33,916 bases of DNA, taken from Roridomyces roridus. Its lineage: Eukaryota; Basidiomycota; Agaricomycetes; Agaricales; Mycenaceae. The first letter of the stretch is position 1, and the number at the start of each line of letters is the position of its first letter. The notes beneath the pieces were generated by a model. The model had not been told where the DNA came from. It ran no database searches and saw nothing but the letters and a program-made list of their open reading frames with translations. Location: positions 1 to 33,916 of the forward strand of contig JARKIF010000286.1 of the NCBI GenBank assembly GCA_029378245.1. The letters run 5' to 3'. Of this stretch, positions 11,955 to 20,772 are shown in pieces. The translations under genes and the position numbers were made by a program.

Positions 11955-12314
11955 TCAGTACTTAAAAATTATGTAAAAGGCGTGTATCACACCGGGGCTG
12001 GAGGGACGTGAGCTAGAGAGGCAGGAGAAAGGCGGAGACTCACATCCAACCGAGGATGGTGAGCAAGATCTGCGAAGTTTGTTTGTGTTTGCCGGGTTGA
12101 GACGGATCACTCACGTTGATCAAAAGATCGGAGCCGCAGCCGCGCTCGAAGAACACGCCTTTTGTGCGTTTAGCGGCAGGCAACAAGGGAAATGTAGGAC
12201 TTGCCTAGCGGCGGTAGGAAGATTGCGCATAGTAGCTTACAAATGTCGGAGGAAGTGAACGCCTGGAATAGAGGTGAGGGAAGAGACGGAAAAGAGCAGC
12301 AGGTAGCAGACCAT
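11955..12314 (-). CDS. PMP3: Pmp3-type plasma membrane proteolipid, copy 1
   Basis: UPF0057/Pmp3 family: a small hydrophobic membrane protein affecting plasma-membrane potential and salt tolerance in yeast. Exons 12314-12312, 12262-12205, 12158-12115, 12069-12044 and 11997-11955 join to 57 aa. Visible: AFTSSDICKLLCAIFLPPLG, VFFERGCGSDLLINILLTIL, GWIPGVIHAFYIIFKY. The family signature (LPPLGVF-ERGC) and two membrane spans are complete. The first coding exon is the ATG alone. Intron 12159-12204 has a GC donor (CTAG|GCAAGT) and is absent from copy 2. A TATATAA on the minus strand at about 12402-12408 lies some 90 bp upstream of the start. Too short and too split to appear as a normal ORF. Confidence 0.92.
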
Positions 12315-12479
12315 TGTGGTGGTCGGGGAAGAGGTGCGGTCTTACAACACGCCTCTGAGACAAGGCTTTATGTATCCACGTCAATCGGCGGTCTTCGCGT
12401 AGATTATATAAATTGAAAATGGGTATCATATTACAAGACATTCATCGTCCAAGACGTTCCCGCCGTTCCCCGCCGCCGT

Positions 12480-12489
12480 ATCACGTGAT
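12480..12489. promoter_or_regulatory. ATCACGTGAT palindrome just after Pmp3 copy 2
   Basis: Perfect 10-bp palindrome with a CACGTG core, 6 bp past the stop codon of Pmp3 copy 2, preceded by CCGCCGCCGT as at copy 1. It also lies about 170 bp upstream of the copy 1 start, so it could act as an upstream site for that gene. Confidence 0.45.
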
Positions 12490-12495
12490 TTCGGT

Positions 12496-12811
12496 CTAGT
12501 ACTTGAAGATTATGTAACAGGCGTGCACTATTCCGGGGCTGCGGAAGCCATGAGCTAGAGGTAGGAGAAAGAGGGAGAGTCTTACACCCAGCCGAGAATA
12601 GTCAACAATATCTGCGAAGGGAGTGAGTTTGCTGTTTCGGACCATTTCGGATCACTTACGTTGATCAACAAGTCGGCTCCACATCCGCGCTCCAGGAAGA
12701 CGCCGAGAGGAGGCAAGATGATTGCGCCGATGAGTTTACAGACGTCGCTTGCAGTGAAGGCCTGGAAGAGGTGAGTTGAGGGTTGTGCAGCGGAGGAAGG
12801 ACACTCGCCAT
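12496..12811 (-). CDS. PMP3: Pmp3-type plasma membrane proteolipid, copy 2
   Basis: Tandem paralogue of the previous gene. Exons 12811-12809, 12761-12660, 12611-12586 and 12538-12496 join to 57 aa: AFTASDVCKLIGAIILPPLG, VFLERGCGADLLINILLTIL, GWVPGIVHACYIIFKY. The first exon again holds only the ATG, here followed by a GC donor (ATG|GCGAGT; intron 12762-12808). Intron positions equal copy 1 except that the intron inside LPPLG|VF is missing. The proteins differ at around a dozen positions, so the duplication is not recent. The gene is divergent from the formamidase gene 105 bp away. Confidence 0.92.
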
Positions 12812-12916
12812 GGTTGTGGATGATGAGAAAGTGGTTGGAAGGTAGAGGGGAAAGTAGAGAAGAGAAACCGAGCGACTGCGGCTTTATATAGCAAACAGTG
12901 ACGTAGTTGATCGATC
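12812..12916. promoter_or_regulatory. short divergent promoter, Pmp3 copy 2 / kynurenine formamidase
   Basis: 105 bp separate the two start codons. A TATATAAAGC box on the minus strand (about 12882-12891) is well placed for the Pmp3 gene; no separate TATA is seen for the + gene. The middle is purine-rich on the + strand. Confidence 0.55.
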
Positions 12917-13687
12917 ATGGACCTCCCTTACACCGCCAGTGGCGACTTACGGTTCGACCTTCATCAGCCCCACGACTCCACCAATGACTCTCCAATTCTT
13001 GTTTATGTCCACGGTGGTGCCTGGAAGGGCGAGGACAAGTCGGACCATGCGCCACTCGCCTCGCTGCTAGTCGCAGCATCCAACTGCCCCGTTCTCGTTC
13101 CCAACTACCGCCTCACGACCGCCAAAAACAATCTGCGGCATCCCGCGCATGCAGAGGACATACTCGAGTTCCTCATCTTCCTGCCGACCTGCGATGCCAT
13201 ATCCACCGCAGGCCGCCCTATCTATCTTATCGGGCATAGCGCCGGGGCCCACATTATCGCCTCCATCTTCCTCGACTCGTCCGCAGTCACCCCGTCTTTA
13301 ACCCCGCCGCCGGCTCTCCTCCAGGCCGTCAAGGGTCTCGTACTGGCCGAGGGAATCCACGACATCGATCTACTCCTCACGCGTTTCCCGAGCTACCGAG
13401 CCTGGTTTATCGCAGAGGCCTTTGGCGACCGCCCCTCCTACGCCCCGTTCTCCGTCACCACCATGGGAACGCGTGAGGGAGGCGAGCATCTGCGATGGCT
13501 CGTCATCCACTCGACTGGTGACACCCTTGTCGATCAGCCCCAGAGCGAGACCATGTACGATCATCTCAGGACGCTTTATGCGCCCGACAATGTTTCGCGC
13601 AGCTTTGACCAGCTCGACTTGGAACACAGCGATATCTTGACCACCCCGCTGTTCATTGATATCGTTCGCGCGTTTTGTACCAATTGA
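12917..13687 (+). CDS. BNA7: kynurenine formamidase (BNA7-like alpha/beta hydrolase)
   Basis: Hydrolyses N-formylkynurenine to kynurenine and formate, second step of tryptophan breakdown to NAD. Single exon, 256 aa, cytosolic (no signal peptide). Visible: oxyanion motif HGGAW at residues 32-36, nucleophile elbow GHSAGAH with Ser108, probable acid Asp202 in HSTGDTLVD and catalytic His237 in LEHSD. The segment GLVLAEGIHDIDLLLTRFP has the pattern typical of yeast Bna7, where a product-site Gly-Ile precedes LL...P-Y. Other HGGxW hydrolases are possible in principle. The kynureninase and kynurenine monooxygenase genes nearby argue strongly for the formamidase role. Confidence 0.85.
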   Translation: MDLPYTASGDLRFDLHQPHDSTNDSPILVYVHGGAWKGEDKSDHAPLASLLVAASNCPVLVPNYRLTTAKNNLRHPAHAEDILEFLIFLPTCDAISTAGRPIYLIGHSAGAHIIASIFLDSSAVTPSLTPPPALLQAVKGLVLAEGIHDIDLLLTRFPSYRAWFIAEAFGDRPSYAPFSVTTMGTREGGEHLRWLVIHSTGDTLVDQPQSETMYDHLRTLYAPDNVSRSFDQLDLEHSDILTTPLFIDIVRAFCTN

Positions 13688-14374
13688 TTTATGGAAATTT
13701 ATTGACCAACTCTGGACTGCTTACAAGTTGCCAACTCGGGGCGAGGAACGAGTCCTGGGTCGGGCGTTAGATAAGGTAGCGACGATTTACGTAATTTGTA
13801 TGTATTTGGCCGCCATCAGGCGGGCTTTCCTCCCGACCACCACCATCGAACCAACAACCAATCCGCGCGGCTGGCCTTCGCCTCCTCGTTCAAATCTTCT
13901 TCCATGATATGCCATGATACCCTACGCTTCTTCAACACTGCTCTCCACACGCTGCCGAGACCGAGCTGAGGACAAATCGACGTTCGGCACGCAACGATGC
14001 ACGCGAATACAATCATAAGAGGACCTCGGTCGTGACGCGTACTACCCGCGGCGCCAAATGGAAACCCTGGGGATGGCATTGGCGCGTCTAGGGGCTACGG
14101 AGGTGCATCCTTCGCGTGGCTCCAGGTAGTGAGTTTTCGATTGCCGTACTATCTGACACCGTGTCTTTCTATATACCCTTCATCAGCTTTCACCATCCAC
14201 CTATCGTTGTTTCCGACCCAAAATACGCGACTCGTCCTACCAAGTTGTCGACCACGCCCCTTTCGTATCAGAAAAGCCCCTTAAACTTCCTCGACCGTGG
14301 TTTCCACGCCAGCGACTCCGCCTGGCAAGCTCAACACGGTTTTTCGCCGAGTCGATCTCCAGACTACCTATCCA

Positions 14375-14525
14375 TTCGACGCAGTGGTTGTCGCTCGAGC
14401 CAAAATCTCACGGCCCCGTCTTTGTCCTCTCGACGGAACGGCTGTCGTTTTGAGCCAACTCTCGGGCCCCATCTTTGTAACGTCGATGCAGCGGTTGTCT
14501 TTGGAGCTGAGTCTCGCGATCCAGT
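14375..14525 (+). repeat. three diverged 53-54-bp tandem units
   Basis: Units start at about 14376, 14430 and 14483. Each follows the scheme TCGA-CG-A-CGG(T)TGTCG--T--GAGCC-A-TCTC-GGCCCC-TCTTTGT. The first two align best; the third is shortened. The 54-bp spacing would keep a reading frame open, giving an 18-residue repeat if translated. Confidence 0.6.
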
Positions 14526-14648
14526 CCATCTATTTTGATTTTATTCGTCAGTGACCCTCTCACGATTCCGCCCAACATTATTTGGTGCCAAACGTTTGCT
14601 ACTACATACGCGACCGTCCTAACACCCAACACATTGTTCTCCGGCTCC

Positions 14649-14960
14649 ACGCTTCTACGCGACCGCGGCGGCAAACACACTGTGGCAACTCCAACAAGCG
14701 CTTTCGCTTTTACGCGACCGAGACGCTTTCGCCTCCGTGCGACAGTCATCAACAAGCGCTTTCGCTGTTATGCGACCGCCCCAGCTCACTGGCCGCCAGC
14801 TACCGACTTTGACATTCAATCTCAGCTGGCGCTCTCGCTTCTAAGGACCGCAGACAGCAGCCGCTTTCGCCTCCGTGCGACAGGCGCTCCCGCTTTTACG
14901 CGACCGTCACCAACAGACTCCGTGCCACCGTCATCAACAGGGGCTTTCGCTATCGGGACA
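14649..14960 (+). repeat. interspersed GCTTTCGC...GCGACCG minisatellite
   Basis: At least eight diverged copies of a 20-30-bp element: a GCGCTTTCGC-like half followed by TTTTACGCGACCG or CTCCGTGCGACAG, sometimes with TCATCAACA between copies. Clear members start near 14698, 14724, 14756, 14830, 14862 and 14884. Two variants alternate in places, suggesting a higher-order unit. Confidence 0.6.
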
Positions 14961-16009
14961 TTTTTTTCTGTTTTTATGTGTATTTTTTCCCCCGTGATGA
15001 GCTCGTGGTGGCGATTCCGCGGGTACCAACTAACCGCCGCCCAGTTTTACAAGTTTTCAAACGATGATATTGATGTAATTTTGACATTCATTCCTCCGCC
15101 TCTGCCTCTTTCTTTCTTCCCCTTCCGTCCTCTCCGCACCGCTCCGTTGGTGTGTCCGACGTTCTCCGCCTCGGACTCGCCCGCCTACGTCGCGCGAGGT
15201 CACCGCCAAGTCCCTCGAGTCGACCCGACGCGCGCACGCACCGAACGCGCCACTGCCCTCAATCCTCGGCGGTTTTTATGACCTCGCCCCGACAATACTT
15301 TCAGCTCGATACAAGCTCGATCAACATATCGGTTTCTCAAGATATCTTTTCCGTGAATGCCAATCAACGCAGGAAGTGCATCAAGTTTACAGGGACGCTG
15401 ACCGTCGCCACCTTATCAGCCGATTCTCGTATTCTTGGCGGGCATTGACGGGGAGCCGCTGTTTTACGGCGTGGAGGGAACATATACACGACTCTTGCTG
15501 CGCATGGCCATCCCGTACTTACCAATGGAAAATGTCTCTTTGCGCACAAATTGGCTGCGAGAATACCGACTCGCAAGACCGCTGACAAGTTTCTTAGGAG
15601 GCAGAAGGCGGCGCGGTGACGGTGTCCTTGCGTTTCTCTTCATGCACGAGCCCTGTATGCGAGGCAGGGAGGCCGGGAGTTGAGTGTAGACAACACGACT
15701 CACCCGCAACTGGGATTCAACGCAGTCTGCTGGCTAGACGAGCTTCTTGTCCCGTGAAAGGCCAAGCCTCGTCGCCTTACTGAGGGCTAGCTGGTCTACT
15801 TGTCGGCTCACCGTTCCTTTTCTTCTGGCCGGCCAGGCCCACATGTCTCGCCGAAAAAGAGGGGATTGTACTCACTGGGAACCCTGCATCTCTTTCGCAG
15901 GCCAAGGACGAGTCGGTGAGCAAGAGGGACTGGCAAAATCCGAAAGTCTGGCAGCTCAAATTCATCTCCGACTGATACAATATATATATTTCCAAGACCG
16001 GGGATACAT

Positions 16010-17616
16010 TCAATTGGAAGCGAGACTATCGAACGCCCGCTCGAGCAACAGTGCGCCCTGCTCGCAGTCTTTGAGAGTGTTGAACAACGGAGCAGGCGCG
16101 AGCCGTATCACGCTGGGGTTGCGCTCGTCGCCGATGACCCCAAAGCTCGTTAGCGCCTCGTGGATGTGTTGCATCACCCCGATGGGGAGGAATAAAAGGG
16201 AGAGTTGCGCTCCACGACTCTGCGGATCAGCCGGGGTAATGATGGTGAATGCTGGTTTGGCAGATTGTCGCTCAACGGCCTCCTCCACGGGTACGAAATA
16301 CTTGGATTGCTTGAGGAGTTTTTCGAGCGCGCCGGTGAGTTGAAGAGAGCGCTCCCGCAGCGGTTCCATCATCCCTGCTTCTTTGAAAACTTGGAGAGAG
16401 CCTAGCAATGACGCGGCAGCCAAAATTGACGGATTTGATTGTTGGAAGCCTTGGGCGCCTTCGATTGGCGAAAATTTGGGCGGCATCGCAAAACGGGTGG
16501 CCGGATCGTGGCCCCACCATCCCGCGAATCTAGACGGCCATATTAGGAGCGTGAAAAACAATTGCGAGAGTTGACTTGCTTTGGAAGCTCGGTTTCCTTC
16601 CATTTTTCATGAACGTAAAGGCCGGCAATGGAACCAGGGCCGGCGTTGAGATACTTGTAAGTGCACCAAACGGCAAAGTCGACGCCCCAGTCGTGCAGAG
16701 AGAGGGGTACATTGCCAACGGCATGGGCTAGATCCCAGCCACAGATGCACCCCTGCCCATCATGAATTATATATACAACGTAAAGATAAAGTACGGACCT
16801 GTTCCTGTGCTGCGCGTGTTATTGCTTGCATGGGGAACCACTGGCCAGTGTAGTACTGGACGCCGCTGAAAATGACCAGCGCAATGGAGGAACCTTCGCG
16901 GGCAATGACATCGAGTATGTCTTGTTCGCGAAGGGCGTATTCGCCCGGCCGCGGCGATAGCTCCAGGACCGTCTTGGCGGGATCTAGCCCATGAGCGAGG
17001 GCTTGCGAAGCAAAAGCGTACTAGATGTAAATTGAGCTTCGTCGAGCAATCCAGCGCGGGCGGGCTGTGCAGACCTGATCCGAGGGAAAGGCGTGTGCTT
17101 CGCACAGTATCTTGAACCGTTCGGGGGAAGGTTTGTAGAACGAGTCCATCATTAGATGCAGATTTGCAGTCAAGGTTCCCATGCACGCTACTTCCTTCTC
17201 CTTTGCGCCTACGAGGATGAAAATGGATACTCGGGTTGGTTGATCGTCAGCTTGCCTACGATGTCTGCAAAGAGGGGCGTGATGTGGTCGCAGAAATTGA
17301 CCCAACCCCGGCCATTGGGATGCGCGCTAAAATGTCCCATGACGGCACTTTTGCTGATCACCAAAGAGGATTGACAAGGTGAACGGATGTTTACCAAGTA
17401 CCCCATGCCTTCAATTCCTCCTGGACAAGGGCGTTGGATCGCTTGGACAAGGGACCGAGCGAGTTCCCGCAGAGGTACGTGCAGATGGCATCTGAAAGGC
17501 GAGTTGTGGGTGACGTCTAGGGGCGGCGACAGATACTAGCCTGGTTCAGGATGGCTGGATGCACCTATCTGCGTGTTTGTGGGTAGGAGGAACTGGTCGG
17601 ACAGAGGTGTGGCCAT
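16010..17616 (-). CDS. BNA5: kynureninase
   Basis: PLP enzyme that cleaves kynurenine or 3-hydroxykynurenine to (3-hydroxy)anthranilate and alanine; cytosolic. Exons 17616-17541, 17491-17395, 17353-17256, 17208-17075, 17020-16799, 16752-16580 and 16529-16010 join to 439 aa without disruption. Visible: [63 protein letters not shown], the PLP lysine in [13 protein letters not shown], and [11 protein letters not shown]. Introns 17209-17255 (GTAG|GCAAGC) and 16530-16579 (CCAAA|GCAAGT) need GC donors to keep these motifs in frame. Intron 1 is either GC-AG (17492-17540) or a longer GT-AG (17492-17564); both stay in frame (439 or 431 aa). The start codon faces the monooxygenase gene. Confidence 0.94.
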
Positions 17617-17790
17617 TGATGGTAATTGCCGGATAAGGACAACCAAGTTTGTTTGTTCGTCAGCAACCCAAAAGCGGAAGACCGATCGTGCTTATTACGG
17701 CTTCCGATACTTACCTCAATCGCGCTTTCGCGAGCCCGCCCTCATCCCCGCACCATCACAGGTAGCGACCGCGCAAGCAAGAACGCGAAA
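17617..17790. promoter_or_regulatory. divergent promoter of kynureninase and kynurenine monooxygenase
   Basis: 174 bp lie between the two start codons, so both consecutive pathway enzymes must share control sequence. No TATA box or known binding site is obvious; a CAACCAAGTTTGTTTGTT stretch sits near 17640. Confidence 0.6.
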
Positions 17791-19660
17791 ATGTCCCGGA
17801 AAGCCGTCGTTGTAGGGGCGGGCCCTGTTGGCTGTCTCGCTGCAATCTCTCTCGCACGCCGCGGCTGGCAGGTCGCACTCTACGAAGGACGGGCCGGTAA
17901 GTTTTGTGGCAACGCACGAGAAGAATCTGCAATTGGCTCAACTCGATCGCTTTCCCAGACCTCCGTCAGCCGTCTGTACAGCGCACGGCGCAGCTTCGAT
18001 CCATAAATCTTGCCATTTCGCACCGTGGACTTGCTGCTATAGAAGCAATTGATCCACTTGTCGCCCAGCGGTTTCTGCAGACGGTCATTCCCATGAAAGG
18101 CCGCATGATACATCACCCAAGCGGAACTTGCGACAGCCAATTATATGACAGAGATGGACAGGTCTGGCTTTTTCTCCTCACCAGTCCCCCTTCTTTTGGC
18201 GTTATCGGGTCCAGTGTAGCAGCAGCTGATACTTGTGCTAGTGCATAAACTCGATTGACCGCTCCCTTCTCAACCAGAGCCTGCTCGAAGAGGCGTCTGC
18301 CTCCCCGAATATTCGCCTCTTTTTCCAGCAAAAAGTCCAATTGGTCGATTTTGAAAAGAAAACCATGACGGTTCTAGATGTTCCTAGCGGTGTTCCTCGT
18401 TCCGTGGAGTTCGATTTCTGTGTCGGCGCCGATGGCAGCTACTCCGTGATTCGGCGCCAGATGATGAAGGTGGTTAGGCATGTGCAAAGCATTGTTTTTT
18501 TATGCTACTCCGAACCCACGCTGATACGGTTCATTGGTATATCAGAATGGATTTCCAGCAAGAATACCTGAGAGATGAATATATCGAGTTCAGAATGCCG
18601 GCAGAACGGGACGACAAGGGGGCTCCAGTCTTTCCCCTTGATCCGGACCATCTTCACATTTGGCCTCGCCATTCATTCATGTTTATTGCTCTACCAAACA
18701 AAGTAAGCTCACGTCACGGTCCACGTAGCGTCTTCTCAGTTTTCCCAGGATAAATCGTTTACCTGCACGCTTTTCGCACCCACCAAGGAGCTAGACCTAC
18801 TCGTGGACCTTGAAGCTTTTCTGTCGTGGTTTAGAAAATATTTCCCGGACGCCCTAGAGCTTATTGGGCAAGATAACCTCGCCAATGACTGGACGAGGAA
18901 TCCTAGAAGCCCCCTCATATGCACCAAGGTACAAATTAATTGTCTGGAACGTGTGGCTCGTTGACTGAACCGAGGCGCCCATTTTTCTAGTCCAACCCTT
19001 ATCATTACCTCGATCGCGCCATTCTTCTGGGAGACGCCGCGCACTCGATGGTTCCATTTTACGGCCAAGGATTGAACTGCGGCCTTGAGGACGTGCGAGT
19101 GCTGGACAATATTTTGGGGGAGGCACAGGTTTCAGCGACAACATCGGAATCTGTCAACGCCGGCGAGGTCGATACCAAATTGGCTTCTGCTCTTGCGCGG
19201 TACTCTCAAAGTCGACATGAAGATCTCATCGCCATTGGCGATTTGGCCATGGCTAATTAGTGCGTGCATTTTTGCGGAAATGAAAATATTCATTTCAACC
19301 TGTTTATCCAGTGTGGAAATGCGGCACTCTGTAACAACTCCCGCGTACTTGTTTCGCAAGACGGTGGACGCGCTTCTGTACTCGCTGACGTCCCCCAAAA
19401 TTATTGCGCTGTCTTCCCTGGTTCCACTGCTCTCCCGCGTACCGTTCGCAGAGAAGGTGTCTGGTTGGTTGCCCCTCTACACGATGGTGACCTTCCGACC
19501 GGATATTGGATATGCAATTGCCAAGCAGCGAGCAGAGAGGCAGTCGCGCATCCTTACTGCGCTGGGCTGGCTGGGGACGGGAGCCCTCGGGGCGGCCGGG
19601 GTGGGTGTGATTCGATTTGTGTGGCTGAGCTTCTCACGGCAATTGCGTCTACAAAAATGA
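17791..19660 (+). CDS. BNA4: kynurenine 3-monooxygenase
   Basis: FAD/NADPH hydroxylase making 3-hydroxykynurenine, anchored in the mitochondrial outer membrane. Exons 17791-17896, 17959-18161, 18242-18477, 18546-18702, 18749-18928, 18991-19259 and 19312-19660 join to 499 aa with no break. Visible: FAD dinucleotide fold GAGPVG at residues 9-14, SINLAISHRG, VGADGSYSVIRR, MDFQQEYLRDEYIEFRMP, the GD motif LLGDAAHSMVPFYGQGLNCG, and a C-terminal hydrophobic helix (WLGTGALGAAGVGVIRFVWL) fitting the membrane anchor. Intron 18478-18545 uses a GC donor (TTAG|GCATGT); a GT further on would put the exon out of frame. Substrate is supplied by the formamidase, product taken by the neighbouring kynureninase. 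Confidence 0.95.
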
Positions 19661-20033
19661 ACAAACCCTGGAACGGCGTTTTTCTGGGAAAATAGAAATG
19701 TATCTAGTTAAATGCAGTTCTTCCGAAGAAATATTCACAAAGGCAAGAAGATTACGCGAGGACATTGCGGCGGACTCGGAATCAAATCGCATTCGACAGC
19801 CCAGATGCTTCTTTTTTTCCAGCATGTGTACAACATTTCTCAGACAGTGTAGGCTGCATACATACTGTACACTCCACGATAAATAAGCGAGGATGGATAG
19901 GTAGTGTGGCGAGGTACCGCAGAGCAAAACAAGAAGCAACGCAACAAGAAAAGAAACAGTCCGTAGTAGGAACATTAAAGGTCGGTCGGTGAGGTGAGGT
20001 GGCGCGCGAAGAGAAGAGGCGATAGGACGCGAA
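19661..20033. other. convergent 3' regions of BNA4 and the AT-hook gene
   Basis: 373 bp between two stop codons. Moderately AT-rich, with T runs and an AATAAG-like signal near 19881. No gene, RNA or repeat is visible. Confidence 0.5.
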
Positions 20034-20597
20034 CTAGTCCGCTCCTGCAGAGGCAGGTTTTTCCACCTTCTTGGGTGGCCGACCTCGCTTCTTGGGTTCT
20101 GCATTAGGGTCGGCCGGCACCTGCGATTTTGGCGGCCGGCCTCGCTTGCGTTTGGGGGTAGGCTCCTCGTCTGGCCCAGACTCGTCGTCTTTCGCGTCCT
20201 CTTCCTTCTTTTCCTGGGACGAGATGAGATTGAGTCGTCGACGCGTGGCAGGAAGGCGCGTAATCGGTACCTTTGGAGGACGACCACGCTTGCGGGGGAC
20301 AGCAGAAGTAGACGCCTCGCCCTCACCGGAGGGGGCCGTCGGGGCCTGCTTCTTGTTTTTGCTGCCCTTGGGACGACCACGACCTGAATAAAGAGTTAAG
20401 TTCATTCACCCTACGTTCCTCGTGTATTCCCACCGCGTTTCACGGGCTGCTCTGGCGGATCAGCGACTGGGATGGGTTCAGATGGGGCGCGTCGATAAAG
20501 GCGTGATGTAGTCACCTGCATCGAGGTCAGCAGGTGCGTCCTCTGTGGGCTGGTCGTCTTTGAGAGCGTCGTCGACCTCGTCATGAGTAGGGGCCAT
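20034..20597 (-). CDS. AT-hook DNA-binding protein with four hooks
   Basis: Small chromatin protein of HMGA-like type, expected to bind the minor groove of AT-rich DNA in the nucleus. Exons 20597-20516, 20466-20434 and 20383-20034 join to 154 aa. The start MAPTHDEVDDALKDDQ is acidic. The second exon is only 33 nt; splicing it to exon 3 completes the first hook (KRGRGRPKGSKNKK). Three further KRGRPPK cores follow, separated by Ser/Glu/Asp-rich linkers. The 33-nt exon is supported because it alone gives an in-frame basic flank; reading through would meet stops. Divergent from YOS9. Confidence 0.88.
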
Positions 20598-20772
20598 GGG
20601 GGGAAATAGAGGGAAAGGAACCCGAATTGCTTCTCAGAAATTGCCTTTAATATACTTATGGACACCCTGCATTTTTGGCAGCCTGATTTCGAGCATCGGA
20701 TAGATCGTTAATTCCGAGTAACGTCAATCCCCGCCGCGGAGTCGAGCCACGGAGTCGACCACGTGGCCCAAT
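20598..20772. promoter_or_regulatory. divergent promoter, AT-hook gene / YOS9
   Basis: 175 bp between start codons. An AT-rich block (CTTTAATATACTTATGG, about 20644-20660) is the only TATA-like sequence and could serve either side. Confidence 0.45.

Larger units (their letters stand above)
13688..16009. other. 2.3-kb gene-poor stretch between BNA7 and BNA5
   Basis: No gene can be supported. It contains two diverged tandem repeat arrays (14375-14525 and 14649-14960). ORFs cover much of it, including + 14535-15281 (248 codons), but this one runs across repeats in a low-complexity Arg/Ala/Phe-rich translation. A piece at about 15270-15600 reads protein-like in two frames (QYFQLDTSSINISVSQDIF, then GVEGTYTRLLLRMAIPYLP) without a recognised family. 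A minus-strand ORF at 13816-14079 is equally unassignable. Part of the left end is formamidase 3' region. Confidence 0.5.

Noticed and set aside
13816..14079. 87-codon minus-strand ORF
   Set aside because: It has a plausible hydrophobic start region, but no family resemblance, promoter or supporting introns.
14535..15281. 248-codon plus-strand ORF
   Set aside because: It runs through the GCTTTCGC/GCGACCG repeat array, so the open frame reflects the repeat. No recognisable domain and no splice-consistent extension.
15660..15760. tRNA-like arrangement on the minus strand
   Set aside because: An anticodon-arm-like segment is seen, but the B-box does not match GGTTCRANYCC and the acceptor stem does not pair.
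17492..17564. canonical GT-AG alternative for kynureninase intron 1
   Set aside because: It is in frame, but gives a 73-nt intron and a shorter N-terminus. The 49-nt GC-AG version fits the other introns; kept only as an alternative.
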